This document shows, one piece after another, positions 1 through 7,838 of a stretch of DNA of 13,711 bases. The stretch covers positions 1 through 13,711 of the forward strand of contig JAFEGS010000602.1 of assembly GCA_018239705.1 (NCBI GenBank), in the 5' to 3' direction. How positions within the stretch are numbered: the stretch's first letter is position 1; each line of letters begins with the position of its first letter. The notes under the pieces are model-generated. The model was not told the origin of the DNA and made no database searches. It saw only the letters and a list, made by a program, of their open reading frames with translations. This DNA is from Verrucomicrobiota bacterium (GTDB lineage Bacteria; Chlamydiota; Chlamydiia; Chlamydiales; FEN-1388). The translations under genes were made by a program, and so were the position numbers.

Positions 1-54
1 AACTCACGGCCCTCACGTTGGCAACGTGATGCTCTACCGCTGAGCTACGCCCGC
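1..54 (-). tRNA. tRNA-Gly(GCC), 3' part outside the window
   Basis: The minus strand from 54 downward reads as a tRNA. The acceptor 5' strand GCGGGCG (54-48) is followed by TA, a D-arm GCTC...GAGC, an anticodon stem TCACG/CGTGA closing a seven-base loop TTGCCAA with anticodon GCC, a short variable region and the start of the T-stem (GTGAG TT). The GCC anticodon and GCGGG start fit glycine tRNA. The 3' half of the T-arm, the 3' acceptor strand and any terminator lie left of the window. The gene points away from the helicase gene at 357. Confidence 0.95.
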
Positions 55-69
55 AGCGTATGGTCCAAT

Positions 70-98
70 AGCTTACGGCTTTTGAGCTTTTCAATCAA
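70..98 (-). promoter_or_regulatory. weak candidate promoter for tRNA-Gly
   Basis: On the minus strand TTGATT (98-93) is followed after 17 bases by TAAGCT (75-70), 15 bases before the tRNA 5' end. The -35 matches consensus at 4 of 6 positions and the -10 at only 3 of 6, so the call rests mostly on position. The -35 hexamer lies at the left end of the long palindrome at 94-289. Confidence 0.25.
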
Positions 99-289
99 GC
101 ACGATCTTTTGTACATGTTCACCTTTTATCTCGCACGCGCCGACGGGCTACTAGAGACAATCTGTTTCTTCTCTCGGCTCGGCCAGAGGGTGCAGGCTAT
201 TGTCCTCGCCGAGAGAAAAAACATCTTGCCTCTCTCGCCTCGTGGGCGAGTACGAGCTAGAAAGGAGAACATGTACTTTTTTGCTTGAT
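94..289. repeat. long imperfect palindrome (hairpin or MITE-like element) next to tRNA-Gly
   Basis: The left arm, roughly 94-178, is the imperfect reverse complement of the right arm, roughly 208-289, around a 29-base centre (179-207). Exact blocks are atcaagca (94-101) with tgcttgat (282-289), gtacatgttc (111-120) with gaacatgtac (267-276), and ttctctcggc (169-178) with gccgagagaa (208-217). Between these blocks the arms still match at about two thirds of positions with few length changes. The right arm also has a local hairpin, ctcgcc (234-239) with ggcgag (245-250). The only open frame here is a by-product of the palindrome. It could be a MITE, a structured RNA gene or a two-way regulatory element; I saw no clear target-site duplication. 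Confidence 0.7.
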
Positions 290-313
290 AAAATTATGTT
301 TTTTTTGAATAAG
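285..313 (+). promoter_or_regulatory. candidate promoter for the SNF2 helicase gene
   Basis: TTGATA (285-290, 5 of 6 to the -35 consensus) is followed after a 17-base AT-rich spacer by AATAAG (308-313, 4 of 6 to the -10 consensus). Transcription would start near 320 and give a leader of about 37 bases before the ATG at 357. The -35 lies at the right end of the palindrome. No strong ribosome binding site precedes 357, only a weak AGAGA-like stretch. Confidence 0.4.
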
Positions 314-356
314 GACTAGGACTTAACAAATTAAACCAAGATACCATAGAGACACT

Positions 357-3300
357 ATGTCAACATCAGTCTATACGCAGCTCTTAAATTTCCGTAAGAT
401 GAAGCACGATTTCTCGCCTCAGATTATTCGAGAAGGCAAAAATCTCTATGAGAAAAGTGCTGTAAAAAGCGCAGTTATTGTGCAGTTCACCGATAAAATT
501 GTGAAGATAAGTTCCCAAGTAGCAGGGGCTTATGGCAATTTTTACACGTGTGATATTGAGATCGACCGCAGCGAATCGGAGCTGCTCGATTCTAATTGCG
601 ACTGTCCACATCACTGCGACTGCCTCCATTTGGCCTGCCTTATATTTTATTTGGAAGATAACTTCGAAAAATTGGTCCTGACGCATTTTGAAGGCAAGAA
701 AAAGGCCAGTGTCGCAGATGGTACAAAAGGCGGAGAGGTCCTTAAAAAGGTCCTCAAACAGGCTGAAAAGAAGGCAAATGAGAAGAAAGAAAAGGAGCGA
801 AAGAAAGAAGATCTGCAAGACTATCAGACCTCAGCTGGCATCCTGGGCTGTTCCTCATTTTTCATCCCCGATGTTGAGCTTCATAAAGAGCAGGGAGATA
901 TCTCATTTCTCTTTATTCCACGCGGTCCGGCTCCATTTAAACAGGTAGAGTTGCAAATATCCCTAAGGCTTCCCTACAGATCAAAACCCATTACCATCCA
1001 GTCTCCAAAGCAGTTTTTCTCCGCACTTCAGGGGCAAGAGCCCTTCATGATCGGTAGCAACAGGTATGTCTTTGGTGTCGATTCGTTCGGCCCTCTGAAC
1101 GAAGAGGTCTTGAAGACCCTTCGTCAGCATGTTACGTTTCAAGAGACAAAAGATGAAAAGCCGACAAAATCGTGTACGTGCGATCGCGACGGTTTTGGTG
1201 AAATTTTGGCTTGCGCTTTTGCGGTTGCCATGAATATGCGCGAGATTCAAAAAGTAGATAATGAAAAAGAGTCATTTTCCCTTGCAAGTATCTTTTGGGA
1301 GTCATTTGATACGCCGCTTCTCTTTTCCTTAAAGCAGGCAGAATTGGGATTTGCTCTACAGTATCTTACAGAGCCTGCACCACGTCTTTTGCTATCACCA
1401 CGCGTCGTTTTGTCCCCCAAAAATAAGCTTTCAGTAGATGAGACCATTCTTCTAGAGTGCAGCAAGCCTGGTGTCATCGTCAATGGTCTCTATTTCCGCT
1501 TTCCACCGCTTATCAAGAGGCAGCACCTGCTGGAGGTAGAGTCTATTCAAAAGATGGCCATACCAGAGCAGCTTTTCGGCTCCTTTATTGAAAATTCACT
1601 TCCTGAGCTTATGCGCTTTGCTCAAGTAGATCAGAGCGATGTAATCGACAAAATAGCAACTATTCCCTGCTCGCAAGCAGTATCTGCTCGTTGCGACCTC
1701 GATTATGCTCAAGGGCAGCTTGAAGGAAGTCTCCATTTTGTTTATAACGACTGCTGCATCCCGGAAGCATCTCAGCAGCTTGAGCTTGAACAGATTAATA
1801 GCTTTGTCACCCCTCAAGGTATACTTGCTCGCAACCTTGTTCAAGAAAATATCCTCGTCAGAGACCTGTTCCAGGGCTTTATCAAAGATGAAAAGACGGG
1901 AAATTTTGTCGCTACGAGCGAAAAAAGAATAGTTGAATTTATGACCGAAGTTCTTCCAAGGAACCTTGACAAGGTGGAATTTAACTGTCCTGAAACGCTG
2001 CAGAGCCGCTTTGCATATGACGATACGCGCTTTACGCTCTCTTTAGATCAGGGAAGTACCTTTGATCGAATCGAGGCACGCCTTCAGATAGATGGAGGCT
2101 TAAAGAACGCATCTGTGGATGTGCTCTGGGACTGCGTATCGAGCAGAAAGACCTACATAGCCATTGCAAAAAAGGGTACAAAGACGTCGCATTCGAGTGA
2201 AGAAGAGGGACTTGCCCGCTTCCACAAGATATTAGTGCTTCAACTAGAGCCTCTAGCTGCTATCCTGCAAGTATTTGACGAGCTGCAGATCAAGCGGCTT
2301 GCTGATACAACGTTTGAGCTGCCTCTATGGATATTGGTGAACTTGCTTCCCGAACGCTTTGTTGGCTTGCCGCTGCAGGTAAAGCTCTCTCCGCTTCTCA
2401 GCAGGATCCAGTCGCAGATTTTCGATCCCAATGTCGACGGTAGAACAGTCGATCTACCGGCCGTTCCAAACACTGTCAAAGCAACGCTTCGACACTACCA
2501 AAAGGATGGTATTGACTGGCTTGCACGTCTTCGATGTATGGGCCTTAATGGTATCCTGGCTGATGATATGGGTCTTGGAAAGACGCTGCAGGCTATTGTT
2601 GCAATAAGCCAGTATTTTGAATATCAAAAACAGCATACAGGTGAAGACCTGCCTCGTCAGTGCCTCATTGTATGCCCAACATCACTTGTAGACAACTGGA
2701 AAGAAGAATTTGCCCAATTCCAGCCTACATTAAATGTAACGACCGTTGTGGGTAATCCTGGAGAGCGAAAGAAGATTCTTGCTGAGAAAAACAAACATCA
2801 TGTCTTCATCACCTCCTACGGCCTTGTTCAAAAGGATATCGAGCTGTACGAAAAAATACCCTTTGGCTATTTAATCCTCGATGAAGCTCAAGCCATCAAA
2901 AATAGAGAGACGAGAAATGCAAGATCAGTCAAAAAAATCGCAGCGAGACATCGATTGATACTTACCGGTACACCGCTAGAAAACTCTCTTGAAGATCTCT
3001 GGAGTCTTTTTGACTTCCTCATGCCGGGGCTTTTGGGCTCGCCCGATCGCTTTGTCAATACCTACATCAAACCGGCACCGGGAATTCAAGCCCAACTGGA
3101 AGTGCTCCGAAGAAAAATATCCCCGTTTGTGCTTCGACGCATGAAAAAAGATGTCTTGGAAGATCTTCCAACTATCTCCCATATCGTCTACCACTGCCAC
3201 CTCTCTTCTGCGCAGCAGCAGCTTTATAGCTCTTATGCAAAAGCTGCTACGGAACAGCTTACCAAGCTGGTAGAAAAAGAGGGCTTTGATAAGGTGCGCA

Positions 3301-3896
3301 TTCATGTTCTGGCTACGCTGACTCGTCTGAAGCAGATCTGCTGCCATCCGGCCATTTTTGCTAAAGAACAGGCAGAACCCGGCGATTCTTCTAAATATGA
3401 GATGCTTCTCGACCTTGTTGGCGGCTTGATTGACTCTAAGCATAAGACGGTCATCTTTAGCCAGTACACAAGAATGCTTGGCATCCTCCGAGACGATCTG
3501 CAGAAGATGGGAACAAAATTTGCCTATCTCGATGGTTCAAGTAAAAATAGACTATCGATCGTCAAGCAATTTAATGAAGATGAAAGTATCCCGCTTTTCT
3601 TGGTTTCGCTGAAAGCCGGCGGAAGTGGCCTTAACCTTGTAGGGGCAGATACGGTTATTCACTATGACATGTGGTGGAACCCGGCTGTCGAAAATCAGGC
3701 TACAGACCGCGTCTGGCGTCTTGGTCAGAAACAGAAGGTCTCTTCCTATAAGCTCATCACACTGGGAACAATTGAAGAGAAAATTTTAGAATTGCAAGAA
3801 CGAAAGAAAGAACTTCTAAAAGAAATTGTTAACACTGATGAAGAGGTCATTTCAAAACTTACATGGGAAGAAGTTCTTGAATTGCTTCGAATGTAA
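357..3896 (+). CDS. SWIM zinc-finger SNF2-family DNA helicase/translocase
   Basis: This 1179-aa protein should be an ATP-driven DNA translocase of the SNF2 (helicase superfamily 2) type. A SWIM zinc finger lies near the N-terminus, with CxC at C81/C83 and CxH at C89/H91. A lysine/glutamate-rich, probably helical linker follows (about 113-152), then a long central region without a motif I recognise. The C-terminal motor carries motif I DDMGLGKT (736-743), motif II DEAQ (842-845), motif III LTGTPLEN (869-876), motif V around KAGGSGLNL (1086-1094) and motif VI QATDRVWR (1114-1121), so all catalytic motifs are intact. Such proteins remodel protein-DNA complexes; the bacterial role is poorly known. 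Its position before mreB and pckA matches, from memory, CT708 of C. trachomatis. The start is the first ATG; its ribosome binding site is weak. Confidence 0.93.
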   Translation: MSTSVYTQLLNFRKMKHDFSPQIIREGKNLYEKSAVKSAVIVQFTDKIVKISSQVAGAYGNFYTCDIEIDRSESELLDSNCDCPHHCDCLHLACLIFYLEDNFEKLVLTHFEGKKKASVADGTKGGEVLKKVLKQAEKKANEKKEKERKKEDLQDYQTSAGILGCSSFFIPDVELHKEQGDISFLFIPRGPAPFKQVELQISLRLPYRSKPITIQSPKQFFSALQGQEPFMIGSNRYVFGVDSFGPLNEEVLKTLRQHVTFQETKDEKPTKSCTCDRDGFGEILACAFAVAMNMREIQKVDNEKESFSLASIFWESFDTPLLFSLKQAELGFALQYLTEPAPRLLLSPRVVLSPKNKLSVDETILLECSKPGVIVNGLYFRFPPLIKRQHLLEVESIQKMAIPEQLFGSFIENSLPELMRFAQVDQSDVIDKIATIPCSQAVSARCDLDYAQGQLEGSLHFVYNDCCIPEASQQLELEQINSFVTPQGILARNLVQENILVRDLFQGFIKDEKTGNFVATSEKRIVEFMTEVLPRNLDKVEFNCPETLQSRFAYDDTRFTLSLDQGSTFDRIEARLQIDGGLKNASVDVLWDCVSSRKTYIAIAKKGTKTSHSSEEEGLARFHKILVLQLEPLAAILQVFDELQIKRLADTTFELPLWILVNLLPERFVGLPLQVKLSPLLSRIQSQIFDPNVDGRTVDLPAVPNTVKATLRHYQKDGIDWLARLRCMGLNGILADDMGLGKTLQAIVAISQYFEYQKQHTGEDLPRQCLIVCPTSLVDNWKEEFAQFQPTLNVTTVVGNPGERKKILAEKNKHHVFITSYGLVQKDIELYEKIPFGYLILDEAQAIKNRETRNARSVKKIAARHRLILTGTPLENSLEDLWSLFDFLMPGLLGSPDRFVNTYIKPAPGIQAQLEVLRRKISPFVLRRMKKDVLEDLPTISHIVYHCHLSSAQQQLYSSYAKAATEQLTKLVEKEGFDKVRIHVLATLTRLKQICCHPAIFAKEQAEPGDSSKYEMLLDLVGGLIDSKHKTVIFSQYTRMLGILRDDLQKMGTKFAYLDGSSKNRLSIVKQFNEDESIPLFLVSLKAGGSGLNLVGADTVIHYDMWWNPAVENQATDRVWRLGQKQKVSSYKLITLGTIEEKILELQERKKELLKEIVNTDEEVISKLTWEEVLELLRM

Positions 3897-3911
3897 CACT
3901 TTAGGTATGAT
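3882..3911 (+). promoter_or_regulatory. weak candidate promoter before mreB
   Basis: TATGAT (3906-3911, 5 of 6 to the -10 consensus) lies in the 43-base gap between the helicase stop and mreB. An 18-base spacer separates it from a poor -35, TTGCTT (3882-3887), inside the helicase 3' end. It could start a separate mreB-pckA-LysM transcript, but read-through from the helicase gene is equally possible. Confidence 0.25.
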
Positions 3912-3939
3912 ACGGGTAATTTCTCAGGAGTAAAGTGAC

Positions 3940-5019
3940 ATGAGCCTTCAGACCTATTTTTCAAAAATGTATCAACTCTCGACAAGGCGTTTGTCGCGTT
4001 TTCGCGGTGTATTTTCAAGTGATATTGGCATTGACCTTGGGACGGCCAATACCCTCGTATTTGTGAGAGGAAGGGGTATTGTGCTCGCTGAGCCATCAGT
4101 GGTTGCCGTTGACTCTCAGACAAATGAAGTGCTCGCCGTGGGACACAGGGCCAAGGCGATGCTTGGAAAGACTCCGCGAAAAATCCATGCTGTGAGGCCC
4201 TTAAAAGATGGTGTTATTGCTGATTTCGAAATTGCTGAGGGCATGTTAAAGGCACTCATTCGTCGCGTCACTCCTGCAAGAAGCCTCTTTCGTCCAAGGA
4301 TTTTAATCGCTGTACCGTCCGGTATCACCGGTGTGGAAAAGCGCGCTGTTGAAGACTCTGCACTGCATGCAGGCGCTCAAGAGGTGCTTTTGATTGAAGA
4401 GCCGATGGCAGCAGCTATTGGGGTGGACTTGCCCGTACATGAGCCATCTGCAAGCATGATTGTAGACATTGGCGGTGGAACTACAGAAATTGCCATTATC
4501 TCGCTTGGCGGTATTGTGGAGTCTCGCTCGCTGAGAATTGCGGGAGATGAATTTGATGAGTGCATCATCAACTACATGCGCCGCACCTACAACCTGCTCA
4601 TTGGTCCACGCACAGCTGAAGAGATCAAGATTGCCATTGGCTCTGCCTATCCTTTAGGTGAGCATGAGCTGGAAATGGAGGTAAAGGGCCGCGACCAGGT
4701 ATCTGGTCTGCCCGTAACAAGGCGAATCAATTCCGTAGAGATTCGTGAGTGCCTTGCAGAACCTATCCAGCTCATTGTCGATTCATTCAAATTAACGCTC
4801 GAAAAATCGCCGCCGGAACTTGCTGCTGACCTCGTTGATCGTGGCGCCGTTGTTGCCGGAGGTGGAGCGCTCATCCGCGGTTTTGGAAACAAACTGAATA
4901 AAGAGACAGGTCTTCCCATCATCATCGCCTCTAACCCGCTGCTGGCTGTCTGTCTCGGTACAGGAAAGGCCCTCGACTATCTCGACAAATTCAAAAAGCG
5001 AAAAGGACTGATGAATTGA
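3940..5019 (+). CDS. mreB: rod-shape-determining protein MreB (bacterial actin)
   Basis: This 359-aa MreB forms membrane-associated actin-like filaments that organise peptidoglycan synthesis. In Chlamydiota, which lack FtsZ, MreB is known to act in division. The ATPase motifs are intact: phosphate-1 loop DLGTANT (32-38), phosphate-2 motif DIGGGTTE (176-183) and the adenosine motif GGGALIRG (307-314). About 27 residues precede the conserved DIGIDLGT, against about 11 in E. coli as I recall it. This basic, partly amphipathic extension (YQLSTRRLSRFRGVF) resembles the longer N-terminus described for chlamydial MreB and may bind membrane. A good AGGAG (3926-3930) sits 9 bases before the ATG. The stop overlaps the pckA start by one base (TGATG), so translation is probably coupled. 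Confidence 0.97.
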   Translation: MSLQTYFSKMYQLSTRRLSRFRGVFSSDIGIDLGTANTLVFVRGRGIVLAEPSVVAVDSQTNEVLAVGHRAKAMLGKTPRKIHAVRPLKDGVIADFEIAEGMLKALIRRVTPARSLFRPRILIAVPSGITGVEKRAVEDSALHAGAQEVLLIEEPMAAAIGVDLPVHEPSASMIVDIGGGTTEIAIISLGGIVESRSLRIAGDEFDECIINYMRRTYNLLIGPRTAEEIKIAIGSAYPLGEHELEMEVKGRDQVSGLPVTRRINSVEIRECLAEPIQLIVDSFKLTLEKSPPELAADLVDRGAVVAGGGALIRGFGNKLNKETGLPIIIASNPLLAVCLGTGKALDYLDKFKKRKGLMN

Positions 5020-6800
5020 TGTGGAGCGATAATAGGTATCTCAATAGTTGGATCCAGGAAGTCGCTACACTATGCCAGCCAGATGCTACTGCTCTACTTA
5101 CAGGTAGCCCTGAAGAGATGAAAAAGCTTGAAGAGGCTCTTGTGTTAAAACAGGCGCTGATTCCTCTCTCTTCAACGCTCAGGCCTCATAGCTTTCTTGC
5201 TCGCTCAAATCCGGACGATGTCGCCCGCGTTGAAGATCGCACCTTTATCTGCTCTTTGGCAAAAGAAGATGCAGGCCCGACCAATAACTGGAAAGATCCC
5301 CAGGAGATGAAAAAGAGCCTCAATGGTCTTTTTGCAGGGTGCATGAGGGGACGAACGCTCTATGTCGTTCCTTTCTGTATGGGGCCTCTTTCTTCCCCCT
5401 ATTCTCGAGTAGCAGTGCAAATTACTGACTCGCCCTATGTAGTGCTCAACATGCATCTCATGACGCGTGTGGGGCTTCCCGCTTTGGAAGTTTTAAAGGA
5501 CAACCCCTTTGTCAAATGTCTACACTCTGTTGGAAAGCCAATAGTTGACGCAAAAGACGAGGCCGACAGCTGGCCCTGCAACCCAAAAGAGCTCTGCATT
5601 GCCCATTTTCCTGAAGAGAGGGAGGTCTGGTCCTTCGGCAGTGGCTATGGAGGCAATGCACTACTCAATAAGAAGTGTTTTGCCCTGCGGATAGCTTCAA
5701 AAATGGCGCGAGACGAGGGATGGCTTGCAGAACATATGCTGATCATCGGACTTACCAATCCTGAAGGAAAAAAGCGCTATTTTGCTGCCTCTTTCCCAAG
5801 TGCTTGTGGAAAAACAAATCTTGCTATGCTTACCTCTTGCCTTCCCGGCTGGAAAGTGGAGTGTGTGGGCGATGATATTGCCTGGCTGAACTGGGCTGCA
5901 GATGGGACATTGCGAGCGATCAATCCTGAAGCCGGTTTTTTTGGCGTAGCACCAGGTACTTCGTTCAAATCTAACCCCAACGCTATGCTGACGATCAGAG
6001 AAAATACACTCTTTACCAATGTAGCGCTTACAGATGAGGGCGATGTGTGGTGGGAAGGAATGACAGATGCACCGCCAAAACATCTCATCAGCTGGACAGG
6101 TGCCGACTGGACGTCTCAATCTCGCTTTACGGCCGCGCAAGCCAACGCTCGTTTCACCGTACACATCTCGCAATGCCCTATAATTGATCCTGCATATGAT
6201 GCAGCGGAGGGCGTGCCTATTTCAGGGATTATCTTCGGCGGGAGGAGGGCAACAACGCATCCTTTGGTCCGAGAGGCTCTGAATTGGTCTCATGGAGTTT
6301 TTTTAGGCGCTTCGATGACATCAGAGACTACAGCTGCAGCAGCAGGAGAACTTGGGCGAATCCGGCACGATCCATTTTCCATGCTTCCCTTTTGTGGATA
6401 TAATATGGGCGATTATTTTGCTCACTGGCTCTCAATGGAAAAAAAGGGCCGAAAGCTGCCTAAAATATTCTACGTCAATTGGTTTCAAAAAGATGGACAG
6501 GGAAAGTTCATCTGGCCGGGCTTTGCAGACAATATACGTGTCCTCAAATGGATGTTTGAACGAGTTGAGGATAGCAGAGAAGCAAAGCAAACCCCTATTG
6601 GCTTGCTGCCGAAGCCAGAAGATCTCGATCTTTCGGGGCTAAAGCTTCAGCCTGAGCTATTGCAGCAGTTACTTGCCGTTAATCCGGCGCACTGGAAAAA
6701 AGAGGCAAGCGAGCTCAGCCGATATTTTGCTCTTTTTGGGGATAGGCTTCCTGAGGCGCTCTCGAATGAAACAGTACAGTTACAAAAAGCATTTTTATAA
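5019..6800 (+). CDS. pckA: phosphoenolpyruvate carboxykinase (GTP)
   Basis: This 593-aa GTP-dependent PEP carboxykinase interconverts oxaloacetate plus GTP and phosphoenolpyruvate, GDP and CO2, linking the TCA cycle to gluconeogenesis. Visible motifs are FGSGYGGN (206-213), the nucleotide loop FPSACGKTN (259-267) with the mobile-loop cysteine C263 and lysine K265, the metal-site motif VGDD with D285/D286, NPEAGFFGVAPGTS, FGGRR (406-410), GASMTSETTAA and the C-terminal FIWPGFADNIRV. Length is normal for the GTP class; the ATP-type enzyme is a different family. A TTG at 5016 would add one residue, but the ATG at 5019 is preferred: it forms TGATG with the mreB stop and has AAGGA (5003-5007) 11 bases upstream. 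No missing catalytic residue was seen. Confidence 0.97.
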   Translation: MWSDNRYLNSWIQEVATLCQPDATALLTGSPEEMKKLEEALVLKQALIPLSSTLRPHSFLARSNPDDVARVEDRTFICSLAKEDAGPTNNWKDPQEMKKSLNGLFAGCMRGRTLYVVPFCMGPLSSPYSRVAVQITDSPYVVLNMHLMTRVGLPALEVLKDNPFVKCLHSVGKPIVDAKDEADSWPCNPKELCIAHFPEEREVWSFGSGYGGNALLNKKCFALRIASKMARDEGWLAEHMLIIGLTNPEGKKRYFAASFPSACGKTNLAMLTSCLPGWKVECVGDDIAWLNWAADGTLRAINPEAGFFGVAPGTSFKSNPNAMLTIRENTLFTNVALTDEGDVWWEGMTDAPPKHLISWTGADWTSQSRFTAAQANARFTVHISQCPIIDPAYDAAEGVPISGIIFGGRRATTHPLVREALNWSHGVFLGASMTSETTAAAAGELGRIRHDPFSMLPFCGYNMGDYFAHWLSMEKKGRKLPKIFYVNWFQKDGQGKFIWPGFADNIRVLKWMFERVEDSREAKQTPIGLLPKPEDLDLSGLKLQPELLQQLLAVNPAHWKKEASELSRYFALFGDRLPEALSNETVQLQKAFL

Positions 6801-7769
6801 GTGGTCAATCAGAAATTGCACAAGAGTCTACTGTGGGTCCTGGGAATAAGTATTTCTTTGAATGTCATTCTCATTGCGTTTTGCATCTATGAGTGGCGCG
6901 AGGGTGGGGTGTCAATTTTGGCCCTTGTCGACTATCGACCGCAAGAGATAGCCACTAAAGGACCGCTTTCAAGTCCACAACTTGTACAAGAGGCTGAAAA
7001 TCTCAAGGCCAAGTCTTTTGCTGAAGTCTGCAATTCCTTGAGTGATACAACAGCAGTTTCTGATGGATACACGAGACGTGATATCGCGCTTGCTGTCCTT
7101 ACCTCTTTGCACCATTTTAACATTGAAAAGGCGCTGCAAGGGTATACACCAAGGCAAAAGGTGCAGCTTACAGCCTCTTCACAGCCGGTGACTATTTTTG
7201 CCGGCCTTCTCGACGAGCACTACAGCCTTATTGCTGATTTCGTACGCGAGGAGAAATGGCCCTTCACAAGTGAAGGTCTTTACCTGAGATTGCGAAAAAC
7301 CACAGGATATGACCAAGATCCATCCCTGAGACTTGCCTTTTGCCAGACTGAAGAATACCACCGTCTTTCTCTGCTGCTTACAAGAGATGCTGATATAAAA
7401 GAGGAGCAGATACTGCCGCTGATCTTGGAGGTGGATTGGTCCTTTATCGCACAGGCGAGTAAGCCCAGAAAGCTTACGCTAGAGGAGTCACGAGAGGTAA
7501 AAAGATGCTTTTTACTGCGTGCAAAGAAAGCGAATCCAGAGCCTGCTCTCCTGGTTCCTGTAAAGCAGGTGATTGCTGAGGAAAGGCCGCCTATCCCAAA
7601 AAATCCTGTGAAAAAAGCACCGCCAGAGACTGTCTACACCGTCCAGTATGGTGATTCGCTCTGGAGTATATCGAGGAAGTTTCACGTCGATATAGAGGCA
7701 ATAAAAAAGGTAAATCAGCTCCATTCCGATGCATTAAAGCCTGGAGATACACTGCGAATTCCTGGTTAA
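6801..7769 (+). CDS. membrane-anchored LysM-domain protein
   Basis: This 322-aa protein has a short basic N-terminus and one hydrophobic segment at about 9-28, probably a signal anchor. A hydrophilic region of unknown fold follows (about 30-255), then a Pro/Lys-rich linker (about 258-277) and a C-terminal LysM domain (279-322: YTVQYGDSLW...KPGDTLRIPG). LysM binds GlcNAc-containing glycans, chiefly peptidoglycan, so the protein is expected to face the periplasm. No amidase or peptidase domain is visible, which argues against an NlpD-type enzyme. The start is GTG directly after the pckA TAA; the same frame is closed upstream and no Shine-Dalgarno is visible, so translation probably depends on ribosomes finishing pckA. 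Grouping with mreB suggests a cell-wall or division role (inference). I do not recognise the middle region. Confidence 0.88.
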   Translation: MVNQKLHKSLLWVLGISISLNVILIAFCIYEWREGGVSILALVDYRPQEIATKGPLSSPQLVQEAENLKAKSFAEVCNSLSDTTAVSDGYTRRDIALAVLTSLHHFNIEKALQGYTPRQKVQLTASSQPVTIFAGLLDEHYSLIADFVREEKWPFTSEGLYLRLRKTTGYDQDPSLRLAFCQTEEYHRLSLLLTRDADIKEEQILPLILEVDWSFIAQASKPRKLTLEESREVKRCFLLRAKKANPEPALLVPVKQVIAEERPPIPKNPVKKAPPETVYTVQYGDSLWSISRKFHVDIEAIKKVNQLHSDALKPGDTLRIPG

Positions 7770-7780
7770 AGCGGTCCTTG

Positions 7781-7809
7781 TTGCTATTATTGTTGTTCTC
7801 CTTTATATT
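7781..7809 (+). promoter_or_regulatory. candidate promoter for the 326-aa unknown protein
   Basis: TTGCTA (7781-7786, 4 of 6) and TATATT (7804-7809, 5 of 6 to the -10 consensus) are 17 bases apart in the gap after the LysM gene. Transcription would start near 7816, about 23 bases before the ATG at 7839, just leaving room for the strong ribosome binding site at 7826-7834. This suggests the gene is transcribed separately from the mreB group. Confidence 0.4.
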
Positions 7810-7838
7810 TTGTTTCGAGTTATAGAGGAGGTGAGCCC

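Noticed and set aside
82..288. 68-codon open frame on the plus strand
   Set aside because: It lies almost wholly inside the long palindrome, begins without a proper ribosome binding site, and has no recognisable protein pattern.
2976..3443. 155-codon frame antisense to the helicase gene, and similar antisense frames in mreB and pckA
   Set aside because: These are shadows of strongly conserved genes; the plus-strand proteins carry complete family motifs.
5016..5018. TTG as the pckA start
   Set aside because: The ATG one codon later forms the TGATG overlap with the mreB stop and is the more likely start.
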